In this document: positions 1 to 8,737 of the stretch, piece by piece
Position numbering within the stretch: position 1 is the first letter of the stretch
Layout of the letters: each line of letters begins with the position of its first letter
Source: Polyangiaceae bacterium
GTDB taxonomy: Bacteria; Myxococcota_A; Polyangia; Polyangiales; Polyangiaceae
DNA length: 64,000 nt
Direction of reading: 5' to 3'
Assembly (NCBI GenBank): GCA_020633235.1
Contig: JACKEA010000001.1
Location: forward strand, 186,001-250,000
Translations under genes and position numbers: made by a program
The notes under the pieces: model-generated
The model's database searches: none
What the model saw: the letters and a program-made list of their open reading frames with translations, nothing else
What the model was told of the DNA's origin: nothing

Positions 1-233
1 CGGGGCAGCTGCGGCACCCGGCGGGCGGGCCCAAGATCTTCGTGGCGGAGCGACCGGAAGGCCAGCCACTGCAGGTGGTGTTGGGGCTCGCGACGGGATC
101 TGCGGAAGCGTTTCAGCCGCCGGCCGCCGGAACGGTCACCCAGCCGTTCGAGAAGCAGCACTGGGGGGTGCTTCAAATGCTGGTGGCGGATCCGGACGGG
201 CGCCCGGTGAGCATCGAGGCGCCGGCATCGTGA
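1..233 (+). CDS. VOC/glyoxalase-family protein, C-terminal fragment
   Basis: Only the C-terminal 76 codons are in the window; the frame is open at the left edge and stops with TGA at 231-233. The ending QHWGVLQMLVADPDGRPVS, followed by IEAP, matches the last beta strand of the vicinal-oxygen-chelate (glyoxalase/bleomycin-resistance/dioxygenase) fold, where DPDG is the usual turn. The substrate cannot be told from this fragment. The stop overlaps the GTG start of the next gene by 4 nt, so the two are probably translationally coupled. Family assignment rests on the short C-terminal motif only. Confidence 0.6.
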   Translation, partial: GQLRHPAGGPKIFVAERPEGQPLQVVLGLATGSAEAFQPPAAGTVTQPFEKQHWGVLQMLVADPDGRPVSIEAPAS

Positions 234-1069
234 AGGAGCCGGACTCGACGGCGGTGCGCGTGGCGCTGTGGCGTGCGCTCCACGTTCAGGTGGATCCGCC
301 GCCCCACGTGATCGAAGACGAGATCGGGCTCCGGCTCGCGGCACCGGATGCGGGCTGGCAGGAGCGTCCGGACATGAGCCCGTTCACGCGGCCGTTTCGT
401 GCGTCGATCCTGGCGCGGGCTCGCTTCGTGGAGGACTCCGTCGCGGAGCGTGCGGCGCACGGGGTCACGCAATACGTGATCCTCGGCGCGGGGCTCGACA
501 CCTTCGCGCAGCGGCGGCCCGTTGCAACAGATATGCGCGTGTACGAGGTCGACCGACCGGAAACGCAGGAGTGGAAACGCGAGCGCCTCGTGGAGCTGGG
601 GTTTGGCGTTCCCCCGCACCTGTGCTTCGTGCCCGTCGATTTCGAAGCGGGGGAGCCGTGGTGGGAGCGGCTGGCGGCGTCGGGCTTCGATGCCGGACAG
701 CCCGCGGTCGTCGCGTCCACCGGGGTGAGCATGTATCTGACGCGCGACGCGATCCTGGACACGCTGCGGCACGTCGCGGCGCTGGCAGCGGGATCCACCT
801 TCGTGATGTCCTTCATGCTGCCGATCGAGATGACGGACCCCGAGGTGCGCGTCGCGGTCGAACGCGCGGCGGCCGGTGCGCGCGCCAGCGGTACGCCCTT
901 CATCAGCTTCTTCACCCCGGAGCAGATGCTCGCGCTCGCCCAAGAAGCGGGTTTCCGGAGCGTCGCACACGTCTCCGCCGAGGAGCTCGCGCAGCGCTAC
1001 TTTGCAGATCGCACGGACGGCCTACGGCCGCCGAAAAACTCGGAAGAGCTTCTCGTGGCGTCCACCTGA
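230..1069 (+). CDS. class I SAM-dependent methyltransferase (LCM/TIGR00027-like)
   Basis: A 279-residue protein of the leucine-carboxyl-methyltransferase-like family, which transfers methyl from S-adenosylmethionine to a small molecule; the acceptor is unknown for this subgroup. The SAM-binding motif I reads VILGAGLDTFAQRRP near residues 83-97, followed by the acidic second strand VYEVDRPETQEWKRERL that fits a ribose-binding region. A FISFFTPEQM segment near the C-terminus is also typical of this group. The GTG start at 230 overlaps the preceding VOC stop by 4 nt, which supports the start and co-transcription. Length is normal for the family. Confidence 0.85.
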   Translation: MKEPDSTAVRVALWRALHVQVDPPPHVIEDEIGLRLAAPDAGWQERPDMSPFTRPFRASILARARFVEDSVAERAAHGVTQYVILGAGLDTFAQRRPVATDMRVYEVDRPETQEWKRERLVELGFGVPPHLCFVPVDFEAGEPWWERLAASGFDAGQPAVVASTGVSMYLTRDAILDTLRHVAALAAGSTFVMSFMLPIEMTDPEVRVAVERAAAGARASGTPFISFFTPEQMLALAQEAGFRSVAHVSAEELAQRYFADRTDGLRPPKNSEELLVAST

Positions 1070-1145
1070 GGGGTCTGCGGGTGAAACCAGGCCGCCGGCT
1101 CGACCCGCCATCCGCTTCGAGCTATGCGTGTCGTGCCGAGTCGAC

Positions 1146-1847
1146 ATGGTCTTGGTCCTTCTGGCCTTCTTCGCCGTCCTCTGCGCCGTGGCCGTCGCGG
1201 TCGCGTTCATCGTGATCGCCGCGAAGTTCTGGGCGGCGGAAAGTCGGGGCGATGACCTTCGACACGCCGTTTCCGCCGGCGACGCGTGCTCTCTCGAAGC
1301 GTGGAGCCCAGAAATGCTGCCATGGCTTTCGAAGGACGCAGTCGGGAGCTCGAGCTACTACCGCCCGATGGGTGGCGCCCTCACGTCGAAGCTGGCGTTG
1401 ACGCTCTTTTCCGCGCAAGGTGCGGCGCTGGTCGCCATCATCGGGGAGGTCACTCGCCGAAAGGGTCGCGGACGGATCGACGTCTTGGTGCGCGGCACGA
1501 GCATGGTGCTTCAGCTGGAGGGCGCCCGTTGGATCGTGTTCGTCAACGGCGGCCCTCTGGGCGCGATCGAGCCCACCTCCGGGCGACTCGACGACGTTCG
1601 CGGAATGCCGGTGGGCTTCTGCCGGCCGAGCGCGGGAGGCGCACAGGTCGAGCTCCGCGGAGTGAACGTCGGGTGGATCGAGGCGGGGGCAGAGCTTCAC
1701 GAGGCTCGCGTCGCGAACCCGCGACCGCTGCTTCGCCTCGCCGCTCCCGTGACCGAACCGGAGCCGGTGCTGTGGCTGCTCGCCGCCATCGCGTTCACTC
1801 TGGTCAATCAGCTCATGGTCTCGAGCAGCGGCCTCATGTCCATTTGA
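1146..1847 (+). CDS. membrane-anchored hypothetical protein
   Basis: A 233-residue protein that I do not recognise. The ATG at 1146 places a hydrophobic N-terminal segment (VLVLLAFFAVLCAVAVAVAF) at once after the start. A second hydrophobic stretch lies near the C-terminus (VLWLLAAIAFTLVNQLMV), so two membrane helices with a roughly 170-residue soluble middle are likely. The middle is mixed alpha/beta-looking, with no motif I can name. The frame stays open upstream to 876 but there overlaps the methyltransferase and reads as low-quality Arg/Ser-rich sequence, so the shorter start is preferred. An inverted repeat follows 4 nt after the stop. Confidence 0.6.
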   Translation: MVLVLLAFFAVLCAVAVAVAFIVIAAKFWAAESRGDDLRHAVSAGDACSLEAWSPEMLPWLSKDAVGSSSYYRPMGGALTSKLALTLFSAQGAALVAIIGEVTRRKGRGRIDVLVRGTSMVLQLEGARWIVFVNGGPLGAIEPTSGRLDDVRGMPVGFCRPSAGGAQVELRGVNVGWIEAGAELHEARVANPRPLLRLAAPVTEPEPVLWLLAAIAFTLVNQLMVSSSGLMSI

Positions 1848-1850
1848 CGT

Positions 1851-1890
1851 GGTCCGGCGCGGAACCTCGAGGTTCCGCGCCGAGCCAACA
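1851..1890. repeat. inverted pair of the dispersed intergenic element
   Basis: Reverse copy at 1851-1869 and forward copy at 1869-1890 face each other with almost no spacer. GGTCCGGCGCGGAACCT pairs with AGGTTCCGCGCCGAGCC, one mismatch in about 17. The pair sits exactly between the convergent membrane-protein gene and katG, where a hairpin could serve both as a terminator stem, although no T-run follows in either direction. Confidence 0.75.
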
Positions 1891-1899
1891 TCAATCGCT

Positions 1900-4062
1900 T
1901 CACGCCAGGTCGAAGCGGTCGAGGTTCATGACCTTGGTCCAGGCGGCCACGAAGTCCTGTACGAACTTCTCCTTGGCGTCCGCGCTGGCGTACACCTCGG
2001 AGAGGGCGCGGAGCTGGGAATTCGATCCCAGCGCCAAGTCCACGCGGCTGCCGGTCCAGCGGAGCTCACCGGTCTTGCGATCGCGTCCTTCGAACACGTT
2101 GTCGTCCGAGGTCTTCTTCCACTCCGTGCCCATGTCGAGCAGGTTCACGAAGAAGTCGTTGCTGAGGGTGCCCTCCTTGTTGGTGAGCACGCCATGCTTG
2201 CTCTGCCCCACGTTGGCGCCGAGCACCCGCAGACCGCCGATCAGCGCCGTCATTTCCGGCGCCGTCAGGGTCAGGAGCTGCGCCTTGTCCACCAACAGCG
2301 CTTCCGCGGGCACGCTGTACTTGCCCTTGAGGTAGTTGCGGAAGCCGTCGGCGATGGGCTCGAGCACGGCGAAGCCGTCGACGTCGGTCTGTTCCGCCGT
2401 GGCGTCCATGCGCCCCGGCGAGAACGGCACCGTCACGGAAACGCCCGCGTTCTTCGCGGCCTGCTCCACCGCTGCGCAGCCGCCGAGCACGATGAGATCC
2501 GCCAGGGACACCTTCTTGCCTCCCTTTTGGAAGTCGGCCCGAACGCTCTCGAGCTTGGCGAGCACCTTCTGGAGCTGCGCCGGCTGGTTGGCTTCCCAGT
2601 CCTTCTGCGGCGCCAGGCGAATGCGGGCGCCGTTGGCACCGCCGCGCTTGTCGGAGCCGCGGAAGGTGGAGGCCGATGCCCACGCGGTGGACACCAGCTC
2701 CGGGATGGACAGCCCCGACGCCAGCAGCTTCTGCTTCAGCGTCGCGATGTCGCTTTCGTCGATCAACGGATGGTCGACGGCGGGGATCGGGTCCTGCCAC
2801 AGCAGGTCCTCCTGGGGAACCTCGGGGCCGAGGTAGCGCGATCGCGGACCCATGTCGCGATGGGTCAGCTTGAACCAGGCGCGCGCGAAGGCTTCCGCGA
2901 ATTGATCGGGGTGCTCCAAGAAGCGCCGGGAGATCTTCTCGTAGGCGGGGTCGAAGCGCAGCGAGAGATCCGTGGTCAGCATCGTGGGTCGATGCTTCTT
3001 GGACGGATCGTGGGCGTCCGGGATCACGGCGTCGGCGTTCTTGGCGACCCACTGGTGGGCGCCGGCGGGGCTCTTCTCGAGCTCCCACTCGTAGTTGAAC
3101 AGGTTCTCGAAGAAGTAGTTGCTCCACTTCGTCGGCGTTTGCGTCCACGTCACCTCCAGGCCGCTGGTGATGCAGTCGCCGGCCTTGCCGCTCTTGAAGC
3201 TGTTTCTCCAGCCGAAGCCCTGCTCCTCCAGGCCCGCGGCCTCCGGATCGGCGCCGACCAGTTGGGCGTCCCCGGCGCCGTGGGTCTTGCCGAAGCTGTG
3301 CCCGCCGGCGATGAGCGCGACGGTCTCTTCGTCGTTCATGGCCATGCGCGCGAAGGTCTCGCGGATGTCCTTGGCGGCCGCGACGGGATCCGGATTGCCG
3401 TTCGGCCCCTCCGGGTTCACGTAGATCAGCCCCATCTGCACTGCGGCCAAGGGGTCTTCCAGATCGCGATCACCGGAGTAACGCTCGTCGCCGAGCCACT
3501 CGCGTTCGGCGCCCCAGTAGACGTCCTGATCGGGTTCCCACACGTCGGCGCGACCGCCGGCGTAGCCGAACGTCGGAAAGCCCATGGACTCCAGCGCCAC
3601 GTTGCCCGCCAGGATGATCAAGTCCGCCCAGGAGATGTTCTTTCCGTACTTCTGCTTGATGGGCCAAAGCAGCCGCCGCGCCTTGTCCAGGTTCACGTTG
3701 TCCGGCCAGGAGTTCACTGGGGCAAAGCGTTGCTGCCCGCGGCCGCCACCGCCGCGCCCGTCCCCGGTGCGGTAGGTGCCGGCGCTGTGCCACGCCATGC
3801 GGATGAAGAGCCCTCCGTAGTGGCCGAAGTCCGCGGGCCACCAGTCTTGGGAATCCGTCATCAGCGCGTTCAAGTCGCGCTTCACCGCGGCGAAGTCGAG
3901 GCTCTCGAAGGCCTTCTTGTAGTCGAAGTCCTCGCCCATGGGGTTGGACTTGGCGGAATGCTGGTGCAAGAGGTCGAGCCGCAGTTGGTTCGGCCAAAAG
4001 TCCCGATTGGACGTGCCGCCGCCGGCGACGTGATGGAAGGGACACCCCTTTTCTGATGACAT
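1900..4062 (-). CDS. katG: catalase-peroxidase KatG
   Basis: A 720-residue bifunctional haem catalase-peroxidase, about the usual length, that removes hydrogen peroxide. The distal haem pocket shows RMAWHSAGTYR (catalytic Arg/Trp/His). IYVNPEGPNG carries the Tyr and FARMAMNDEETVAL the Met of the Met-Tyr-Trp adduct needed for catalase activity. The proximal motif GGHSFGKTHGAG is intact. The second, non-haem-binding half of the family is also complete. ATG at 4062 is preceded by AAGGAGAG at good spacing; the frame is open further upstream to 4221 but that part is unlike KatG. It lies 118 nt downstream of a MerR/TipAS regulator on the same strand, so regulation by that protein or read-through is plausible. 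Confidence 0.97.
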   Translation of the reverse strand: MSSEKGCPFHHVAGGGTSNRDFWPNQLRLDLLHQHSAKSNPMGEDFDYKKAFESLDFAAVKRDLNALMTDSQDWWPADFGHYGGLFIRMAWHSAGTYRTGDGRGGGGRGQQRFAPVNSWPDNVNLDKARRLLWPIKQKYGKNISWADLIILAGNVALESMGFPTFGYAGGRADVWEPDQDVYWGAEREWLGDERYSGDRDLEDPLAAVQMGLIYVNPEGPNGNPDPVAAAKDIRETFARMAMNDEETVALIAGGHSFGKTHGAGDAQLVGADPEAAGLEEQGFGWRNSFKSGKAGDCITSGLEVTWTQTPTKWSNYFFENLFNYEWELEKSPAGAHQWVAKNADAVIPDAHDPSKKHRPTMLTTDLSLRFDPAYEKISRRFLEHPDQFAEAFARAWFKLTHRDMGPRSRYLGPEVPQEDLLWQDPIPAVDHPLIDESDIATLKQKLLASGLSIPELVSTAWASASTFRGSDKRGGANGARIRLAPQKDWEANQPAQLQKVLAKLESVRADFQKGGKKVSLADLIVLGGCAAVEQAAKNAGVSVTVPFSPGRMDATAEQTDVDGFAVLEPIADGFRNYLKGKYSVPAEALLVDKAQLLTLTAPEMTALIGGLRVLGANVGQSKHGVLTNKEGTLSNDFFVNLLDMGTEWKKTSDDNVFEGRDRKTGELRWTGSRVDLALGSNSQLRALSEVYASADAKEKFVQDFVAAWTKVMNLDRFDLA

Positions 4063-4180
4063 GTTCTCTCCTTGAGTCGGGTCGTTCGACTGTGGAAAGA
4101 ACCTAGGGCTGGCCCTCGCGACGAGCAATTCGATCGATCCTATGGGCCGATACGCTCCGCTTATCGCGAGGGCACCGTGC

Positions 4181-4912
4181 TCAGTGGCCGGGGTCGTCCA
4201 CCATGCTGCCCAGGTAGGCAAAAAGCTCTTCCGATATGCCGTGGTCTTCCCGGGCTTTCTTCTCGTCGTGAAGCAGCTTGAAGATGCGCTGGGTCATGTC
4301 GCTGTCCCCATCGCTCACGGACTCCACGGCTTCCTGGAAGCGCTGCCACAGGCGCTGCGCTTCAGGATCCCGCGGCGGCAAGCCGCGTTGCCGGGCGGCC
4401 TCCAACTCCTGGATCACGGGGGTGACGACCTCGTCTCCGCTCTGGGCGTGGGCCTCGAGACGCTTCTGCTGGGCCGGCGTGAAGTATTTCTCGTACATGG
4501 TGATGAGCTCCAATGCTGAAAGTAGCGTTTCAGTGGTTTGGGCGTCATCGGGGCTTCCGCCTTCGAGCTGCCGAGCGAGCTTCCGTAGCTGAACCGAGAG
4601 CCGCTCCAAGTCCCGCCGTTGCGCTTCGATCTTGGCCAGGTGATCGGCGACCACCTGGCGCGCATCGACGCTCCCATCGGACAAGCAATCGGCCACGGCG
4701 GATAGCGAGAGCCCCAGCTGTTGCAGGCTCCGTATCTGTTGCAGCCGCTGAATGTCCGCGGGCGTGTACAAGCGGTGCCCGGAGCGCGTGCGCCCGGACG
4801 GCTTCAGAAGCCCGATCTCCTCGTAGTAGTGCAGCGTCCGCACCGACACGCCCGTGCGCCGGGCGACCGCTGTGACCTTGAGTGCTGCCTTGGGTTCGAC
4901 GGGGTTTGCCAC
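4181..4912 (-). CDS. MerR-family regulator with TipAS-type ligand domain
   Basis: A DNA-binding regulator. The N-terminal winged helix is typical MerR (KVTAVARRTGVSVRTLHYYEEIGLLKPS, then SGHRLYTPADIQRLQQI). A dimerisation coiled coil follows, then a C-terminal TipAS-like domain (ITMYEKYFTPAQQKRLEAH near the middle, SEELFAYLGSMV at the end) of the kind that binds hydrophobic antibiotics in TipA. The frame also allows GTG at 4939, but that codon lies inside a perfect palindrome that is probably the operator. GTG at 4912 follows a TAGGCT hexamer by 7 nt and fits a leaderless transcript, so 4912 (243 aa) is chosen. It is followed by katG; whether it senses oxidants or drugs is not visible. Confidence 0.85.
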   Translation of the reverse strand: MANPVEPKAALKVTAVARRTGVSVRTLHYYEEIGLLKPSGRTRSGHRLYTPADIQRLQQIRSLQQLGLSLSAVADCLSDGSVDARQVVADHLAKIEAQRRDLERLSVQLRKLARQLEGGSPDDAQTTETLLSALELITMYEKYFTPAQQKRLEAHAQSGDEVVTPVIQELEAARQRGLPPRDPEAQRLWQRFQEAVESVSDGDSDMTQRIFKLLHDEKKAREDHGISEELFAYLGSMVDDPGH

Positions 4913-4933
4913 GATGACGAGCCTAACCTGCGC

Positions 4934-4950
4934 CCTCACGCCGCGTGAGG
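4934..4950. promoter_or_regulatory. probable MerR/TipA-type operator palindrome
   Basis: CCTCACGC-C-GCGTGAGG is a perfect 8-1-8 dyad just upstream of the TipAS-type regulator. MerR/TipA operators commonly have CCTCACG/CGTGAGG arms placed inside the promoter spacer. A third half-site CCTCACG follows at 4957-4963. Autoregulation of the adjacent regulator, and through it katG, is inferred. Confidence 0.65.
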
Positions 4951-4969
4951 ATCAAGCCTCACGTCGGGA

Positions 4970-4990
4970 GAGGTTCCGCGCCGGACCAAC
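4970..4990 (+). repeat. dispersed intergenic element, forward copy
   Basis: GAGGTTCCGCGCCGGACCAA followed by C, a single forward copy close to consensus. It lies 20 nt outside the MerR operator in the divergent intergenic region. Confidence 0.75.
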
Positions 4991-5403
4991 GAAGATTGGC
5001 TCTCCTCACACATTCGTGGGTGCCTAGACCCACTGTTCATCTGGGGTGACCACCATCGGTGCCACTCCGGCGAGAGCGACGGACAGGTGCCGCCGCTGCG
5101 GCGTGTCGGTCGAGGGCCAAGCGACCTGAAGATCGAGAACTATGGCGACGCAAGACGAGTGCGAACGGACGACAGAATTCGACATCGCGAATGCGATTTC
5201 AGTTGACGAGCTTGCGGACGCTCCGCGCTCTCATTCCGCCGATGTGGTTCGGATCACGCGTGCGCAGCGCACGTGCGCCCAATGGGCGCGCGTTCGAAAC
5301 GAAATCGATCTTCGAAGTGCGCGCGGGCTCGAAGGGCAGCTACGGCGTGCTGAAGAAGGCGAAATTTCTCGTGGTATGCCGGGGGAAACCACGGGGGGTT
5401 GTC

Positions 5404-6594
5404 ATGTCATCGTCCAAAGCCATTTCCGTAGAACTGTCTGCCACCGAGCGCACTGCGCTCTCCGCACTTAAAGACCTGTCCAATCGCGATCTCTGGTCCA
5501 GCGCGGTGGTGGCCAACGCCGGGCGGCGCAAAGCCACCGCGCACTTGGTCGCCCACCTCGCTGAAATCGACCGTCGCGAGCTCGTGTACGACGAGGGCTA
5601 CTCGTCGATGTACGACTTCTGCGTGCGCGGCCTCGGGATGAGCGAGGGCACGGCGTATCGGAGCATCGCCGGAGCGCGGGCAGCGCTTTCGTTTCCGGTG
5701 GTGCTCACGCTGCTCGCGGACGGAAGCCTGCACCTTTCTGGGCTTTCGCTCTTGGCTCCGCGGCTCACGCAGGACAATCACACTGCGCTGTTGAAACAAG
5801 CCGCCGGCAAGTCCAGCGCGGGGATTCGCGTCGTGCTCGCGCGCTGGTTTCCGAAGCCGGACGTCCCGGACCAGGTGAAGCCGCTGCGCACTGGTGGAAA
5901 GGGTCCAGCGCCCGGCGTGGAACCGCTTTCGGAAGGGCGCTTCGAGGTGCACTTCAGTGCCGGAGCGAGCCTGAAAGCGAAGCTCGAGCACGCCCAGAAT
6001 CTGATGAGTCACGTGAGCCGGGAGCTGGAGGTCGTGATCGAACGGGCGCTCGACGCGCTGATTCGCGAGCTGGAGAGGAAGCGCTGGGGCAAGACGGACA
6101 AGCCGCGCCGCTCCCGCGGGACGAAGCCGGGCGAGCCCGGCCGTGCAGCCCGGCGCGAGGTGTACGAGCGCGACGGCGCCCAGTGCTGCTTCGTGTCGGA
6201 GTCTGGCGTGCGTTGCACTGCGAAGGCGTATCTCCAGTACGACCACATCGAAGCCACCGGCATCGGTGGTAGCGATGGCGCCTCCAATGGTCGGGTGTAC
6301 TGCAGGAGCCACAATTTGAATGCGGCCAAGAAGACCTTCGGCCGCGAGTACGTCGAAGAGAAGATTCGCCTTCGTCAGCGAAGGCGTTCAGACACCGAGG
6401 ACACCGGGGACACTACCGACGCCGAGGACACCGACGCGCGGGAGAAGCAAGACAAGCTCCTCTTGGCGTTGACGACTCAAGGCTTCAAGAAGGGCGAAGC
6501 CAAGAAGGCGACGGAGAAGCTCGCTGCCGAAGCCCGCAGCCTCTCGCTGGAAGAGCTGCTCCGTCGTGCACTGGCGTTGCTCGTTCCGCGGTAA
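5404..6594 (+). CDS. HNH endonuclease-domain protein
   Basis: A 396-residue protein ending in an HNH nuclease fold. The C-terminal part contains REVYERDGAQCCFVSE, then QYDHIEA with the general-base His at residue 281 and CRSHNLNAA with His303, the usual spacing of an HNH/McrA-type site. The Cys pairs typical of zinc-stabilised HNH domains are incomplete. The N-terminal half is helical and includes a YDFCVRGLGMSEGTAYRSI segment seen in the DUF222-like HNH proteins that actinobacteria and myxobacteria carry in many copies. The tail has an acidic Asp/Thr run followed by a helical end. ATG at 5404 follows a G-rich tract (GGGGGG) at -11 to -5. Target DNA and role are unknown; mobility is possible because the gene stands alone. 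Confidence 0.8.
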   Translation: MSSSKAISVELSATERTALSALKDLSNRDLWSSAVVANAGRRKATAHLVAHLAEIDRRELVYDEGYSSMYDFCVRGLGMSEGTAYRSIAGARAALSFPVVLTLLADGSLHLSGLSLLAPRLTQDNHTALLKQAAGKSSAGIRVVLARWFPKPDVPDQVKPLRTGGKGPAPGVEPLSEGRFEVHFSAGASLKAKLEHAQNLMSHVSRELEVVIERALDALIRELERKRWGKTDKPRRSRGTKPGEPGRAARREVYERDGAQCCFVSESGVRCTAKAYLQYDHIEATGIGGSDGASNGRVYCRSHNLNAAKKTFGREYVEEKIRLRQRRRSDTEDTGDTTDAEDTDAREKQDKLLLALTTQGFKKGEAKKATEKLAAEARSLSLEELLRRALALLVPR

Positions 6595-7227
6595 GCGCGA
6601 TGCGCGCCGGCTGATTCCGCGCCGAACGGACGTCGGGCCGCAGCTTGTGAGAGAGGACCGACTCAGGTGGGGCCAAGTGAGATGAGGAGGGCTCAGAGGG
6701 ACGTGCCACTCGACTGGGTCATGGTCTTTCTGGTCCGGCGCGGCAAAGGGCCGAAGCGTCCCCTCTGCGCGACATCACGCCAGTGAAGGCTGGCGAACTC
6801 GGCGCGGGGTGAGTCTGCGCAGGGCCTCGCGGTGCGCCCCTGCGCGCATCGTGACGCGAGACGCGGCGCGCCTGAAGTCCTGTCCACTGAATTCGGCTTC
6901 GGGTTGCGACCCTTTTTCCCGATGGCCGAAACGCGGGGACCGGCGCACCAAGGCTAACGATTCCTCAGCCACGAAGATGTCAGGTCGGCGTCGACCTCGG
7001 TTGCGCCGACCTCTTCAGTCGCTCAGCGGCACGCGCTCCCGCCGCACCGCCGCCCAGCGCCAGTCCGCAGGCGCCTCGGCGCTTGCGTCTGCCACGGCGG
7101 GATCCGATGCGCCCCGCACACTGACGTCGCCTGGTCGGCCGCCACGCGAGGTACCGCGCCGGACCAACAAACTCTTGCGGGGGAATGTCGAACCGCCGCG
7201 GAACCTCGCGCTTTGCTGGCTTGCGGC
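6595..7227. other. 633-nt gene-poor region with element copies
   Basis: No supported gene. The open frames here (for instance 6809-7282 on + and 6775-6972 on -) are Arg/Ser-rich and resemble no family. Degenerate pieces of the dispersed element occur at about 6613-6630 and 6731-6743, and a good inverted pair lies at 7148-7210. The region looks like decayed sequence. Confidence 0.45.
7148..7210. repeat. inverted pair of the dispersed element
   Basis: Forward copy at 7148-7171 (GAGGTACCGCGCCGGACCAA, then CAAA) and reverse copy at 7189-7210 (GTCGAACCGCCGCGGAACCT, then CG), 17 nt apart. The arms can form a long hairpin. The pair ends 18 nt before the stop of the DUF1963-like gene remnant on the opposite strand. 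Confidence 0.7.
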
Positions 7228-7781
7228 TCAAAACTGCGTGATCTGGACGATCCTGCGCGCCTTGGGATCTCGAAACAGGTAGATGTGCGCGTCAGCGAGG
7301 CTCTCCGTGAGGCGACCGGTTCGGAGCTGTCCGAGAAAGCGCATCGGCGTGCCGTCGGGACGCTTCGGGTGCGCGGGGTTCTGATGCCAGAGCGGCTCGC
7401 CACCGATGAACACGTCGGGCCAGAGGCGGGCATCGGACTGTTTCACGAGCTCCGCGGGACCTCCACGGTAACGAGCTCGACGGCGCGACACTGCCACTTG
7501 GGCTTGGCCCGGAGTGTCTTACCCTCTGGGTAGAACCGCAGCAGCGCCTTTTCGGTCCTGCCGCGCAGGCCGCTCGTCGTCGCGTCGAACTCCAGGCGCT
7601 CGACCTCCGTGAAGAAGAACACGAGGTCCGCGGCATTGCCGCCGACCGACTTCGCGTCGATGTGCAGGCACGGCACGAGGCGACCCAAGAGGCGCGGTTC
7701 CCAGCCGGCAATCGAGTCGGGCTTGGGCCCAACGACGTGAGCGGAAGCGCGAGTCGGCCTTGCGAACAGCACTGTCGGCAT
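7228..7781 (-). pseudogene. DUF1963/YwqG-like gene, frameshifted
   Basis: Two overlapping minus-strand frames look like halves of one protein. The first, ATG at 7781, encodes MPTVLFARPTRAS through a beta-rich segment to a stop at 7443. The second (down to 7228) continues with VFIGGEPLWHQNPAHP, MRFLGQLRTGRL and HIYLFRDPKARRIVQI, which resemble the C-terminal part of YwqG/DUF1963 proteins (GGxPxW and P-MxFLxQ signatures). The shift lies around 7443-7490. Either the gene is broken or the assembly has an indel. The start is 5 nt after the LysR stop, so it was probably co-transcribed. Function of the family is not known to me. Confidence 0.55.
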
Positions 7782-7786
7782 GTCCT

Positions 7787-8731
7787 TCACCCACGCACGG
7801 CGAACTGCTTGGCGGCTTCGATGAACGCCCGGAGCGGGGCGGAGTGGCGCGAAATGGCAGGGTAATAGAGGAAGAAGCCCGGGACCTTCACGGCGTAGCG
7901 TTCCAGCACGCGCTCCAGGCGCCCCGCCTCCAGGGCTGCCGCGATCATGGGCTCCGGAACGTAGACGAGCCCCAGACCCCGCTCCGCAAGCTTGGCGCAC
8001 AGCTCGGCGTCATTGGTGACCACGCTGCCGCGGACCGGAATGCGCCAGCTCTTTCGACCGCGCTCGAGCTCCCACGCATAGAGAGCTCCCGTGGTCTGGG
8101 ACCGGAACGTGATGCAGTCGTGGTGCAGTAGGTCTTCGGGACGCTCCGGCGCGCCGTGGTGCGCCAAATAGTCGGGAGCGCCCGCAACGACGAAGCGAAA
8201 GCCATCGGTGAGGCGCACTTGAACCATGTCCCGCTCGATGGCCTCGCTCAGGCGAACGCCGGCATCGTGACCCTCCGCCACGATGTCCACGAAGCGATCC
8301 TCGACGGCGACCTCGACCTCGATGCGCGGGTGGCGTTCGTGAAAGGCCGGCAGCACGGGCTCGATCACGAAGCCCAGGGCCGCGCGGGGTACGGACAGGC
8401 GTAGGCGCCCGACGGTCTCCCCCGGTTGGGCCGACACCTCCGTGAGGGCGGAGAGCACGTGCGCCATCGACGGGCCCGCGCCCTCGACAAGCCGACGCCC
8501 GGCGTCCGTCAGCGCAACGCTGCGGGTCGTGCGGGTGAGCAGCACCACATGGAGCTGCTCCTCGAGCTGCCGCACGGCCTGGCTGACCGCGGATCGAGAA
8601 ACTCCGAGCTCGCGGGCGGCTCCGCTGAAGCTCCGAGCCCGGGCGACGGCCAGAAACGTCTGGAGCTGGGGAAGGGGAGCGGGATTCACGGTCAAATCAG
8701 CCGATAGCGGCGGAGGATTGTCAAGAAGCAC
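7787..8731 (-). CDS. LysR-family transcriptional regulator
   Basis: A LysR regulator of usual length (314 residues from GTG at 8731; GTG at 8689 would give 300 and match the typical N-terminus better). The N-terminal helix-turn-helix reads FLAVARARSFSGAARELGVS followed by RSAVSQAVRQLEEQL. The C-terminal substrate-binding domain contains GRLRLSVPRAALG, a typical start of subdomain I, and GLGLVYVPE. The family normally controls the divergently transcribed neighbour, here a zinc alcohol dehydrogenase starting at 8815, and represses itself. A dyad in the 83-nt gap is a candidate binding site. Inducer unknown. Confidence 0.92.
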   Translation of the reverse strand: MLLDNPPPLSADLTVNPAPLPQLQTFLAVARARSFSGAARELGVSRSAVSQAVRQLEEQLHVVLLTRTTRSVALTDAGRRLVEGAGPSMAHVLSALTEVSAQPGETVGRLRLSVPRAALGFVIEPVLPAFHERHPRIEVEVAVEDRFVDIVAEGHDAGVRLSEAIERDMVQVRLTDGFRFVVAGAPDYLAHHGAPERPEDLLHHDCITFRSQTTGALYAWELERGRKSWRIPVRGSVVTNDAELCAKLAERGLGLVYVPEPMIAAALEAGRLERVLERYAVKVPGFFLYYPAISRHSAPLRAFIEAAKQFAVRG

Positions 8732-8737
8732 TTAACA

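Larger units (their letters stand above)
4913..5403. other. intergenic region between the MerR gene and the HNH gene
   Basis: 491 nt hold the operator palindrome (4934-4950), one forward copy of the dispersed element (4970-4990) and otherwise no gene I can support. Two overlapping open frames (5059 onward, and 5142-5471) lack family features and a plausible ribosome-binding site. The divergent promoters of the two flanking genes must lie here. Confidence 0.5.

Noticed and set aside
1849..4056. 735-codon plus-strand frame
   Set aside because: It is antisense to katG across its length and has no family features; a GC-rich shadow.
4939..4941. GTG 4939 as the start of the TipAS-type regulator
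   Set aside because: The codon lies in the operator palindrome and would leave no room for the promoter; GTG 4912 fits better.
5142..5471. small frame upstream of the HNH gene
   Set aside because: Overlaps the HNH start, lacks a ribosome-binding site and shows no motif.
6809..7282. 157-codon plus-strand frame in the gene-poor region
   Set aside because: Arg/Ser/Pro-rich shadow composition and crosses the dispersed element pair.
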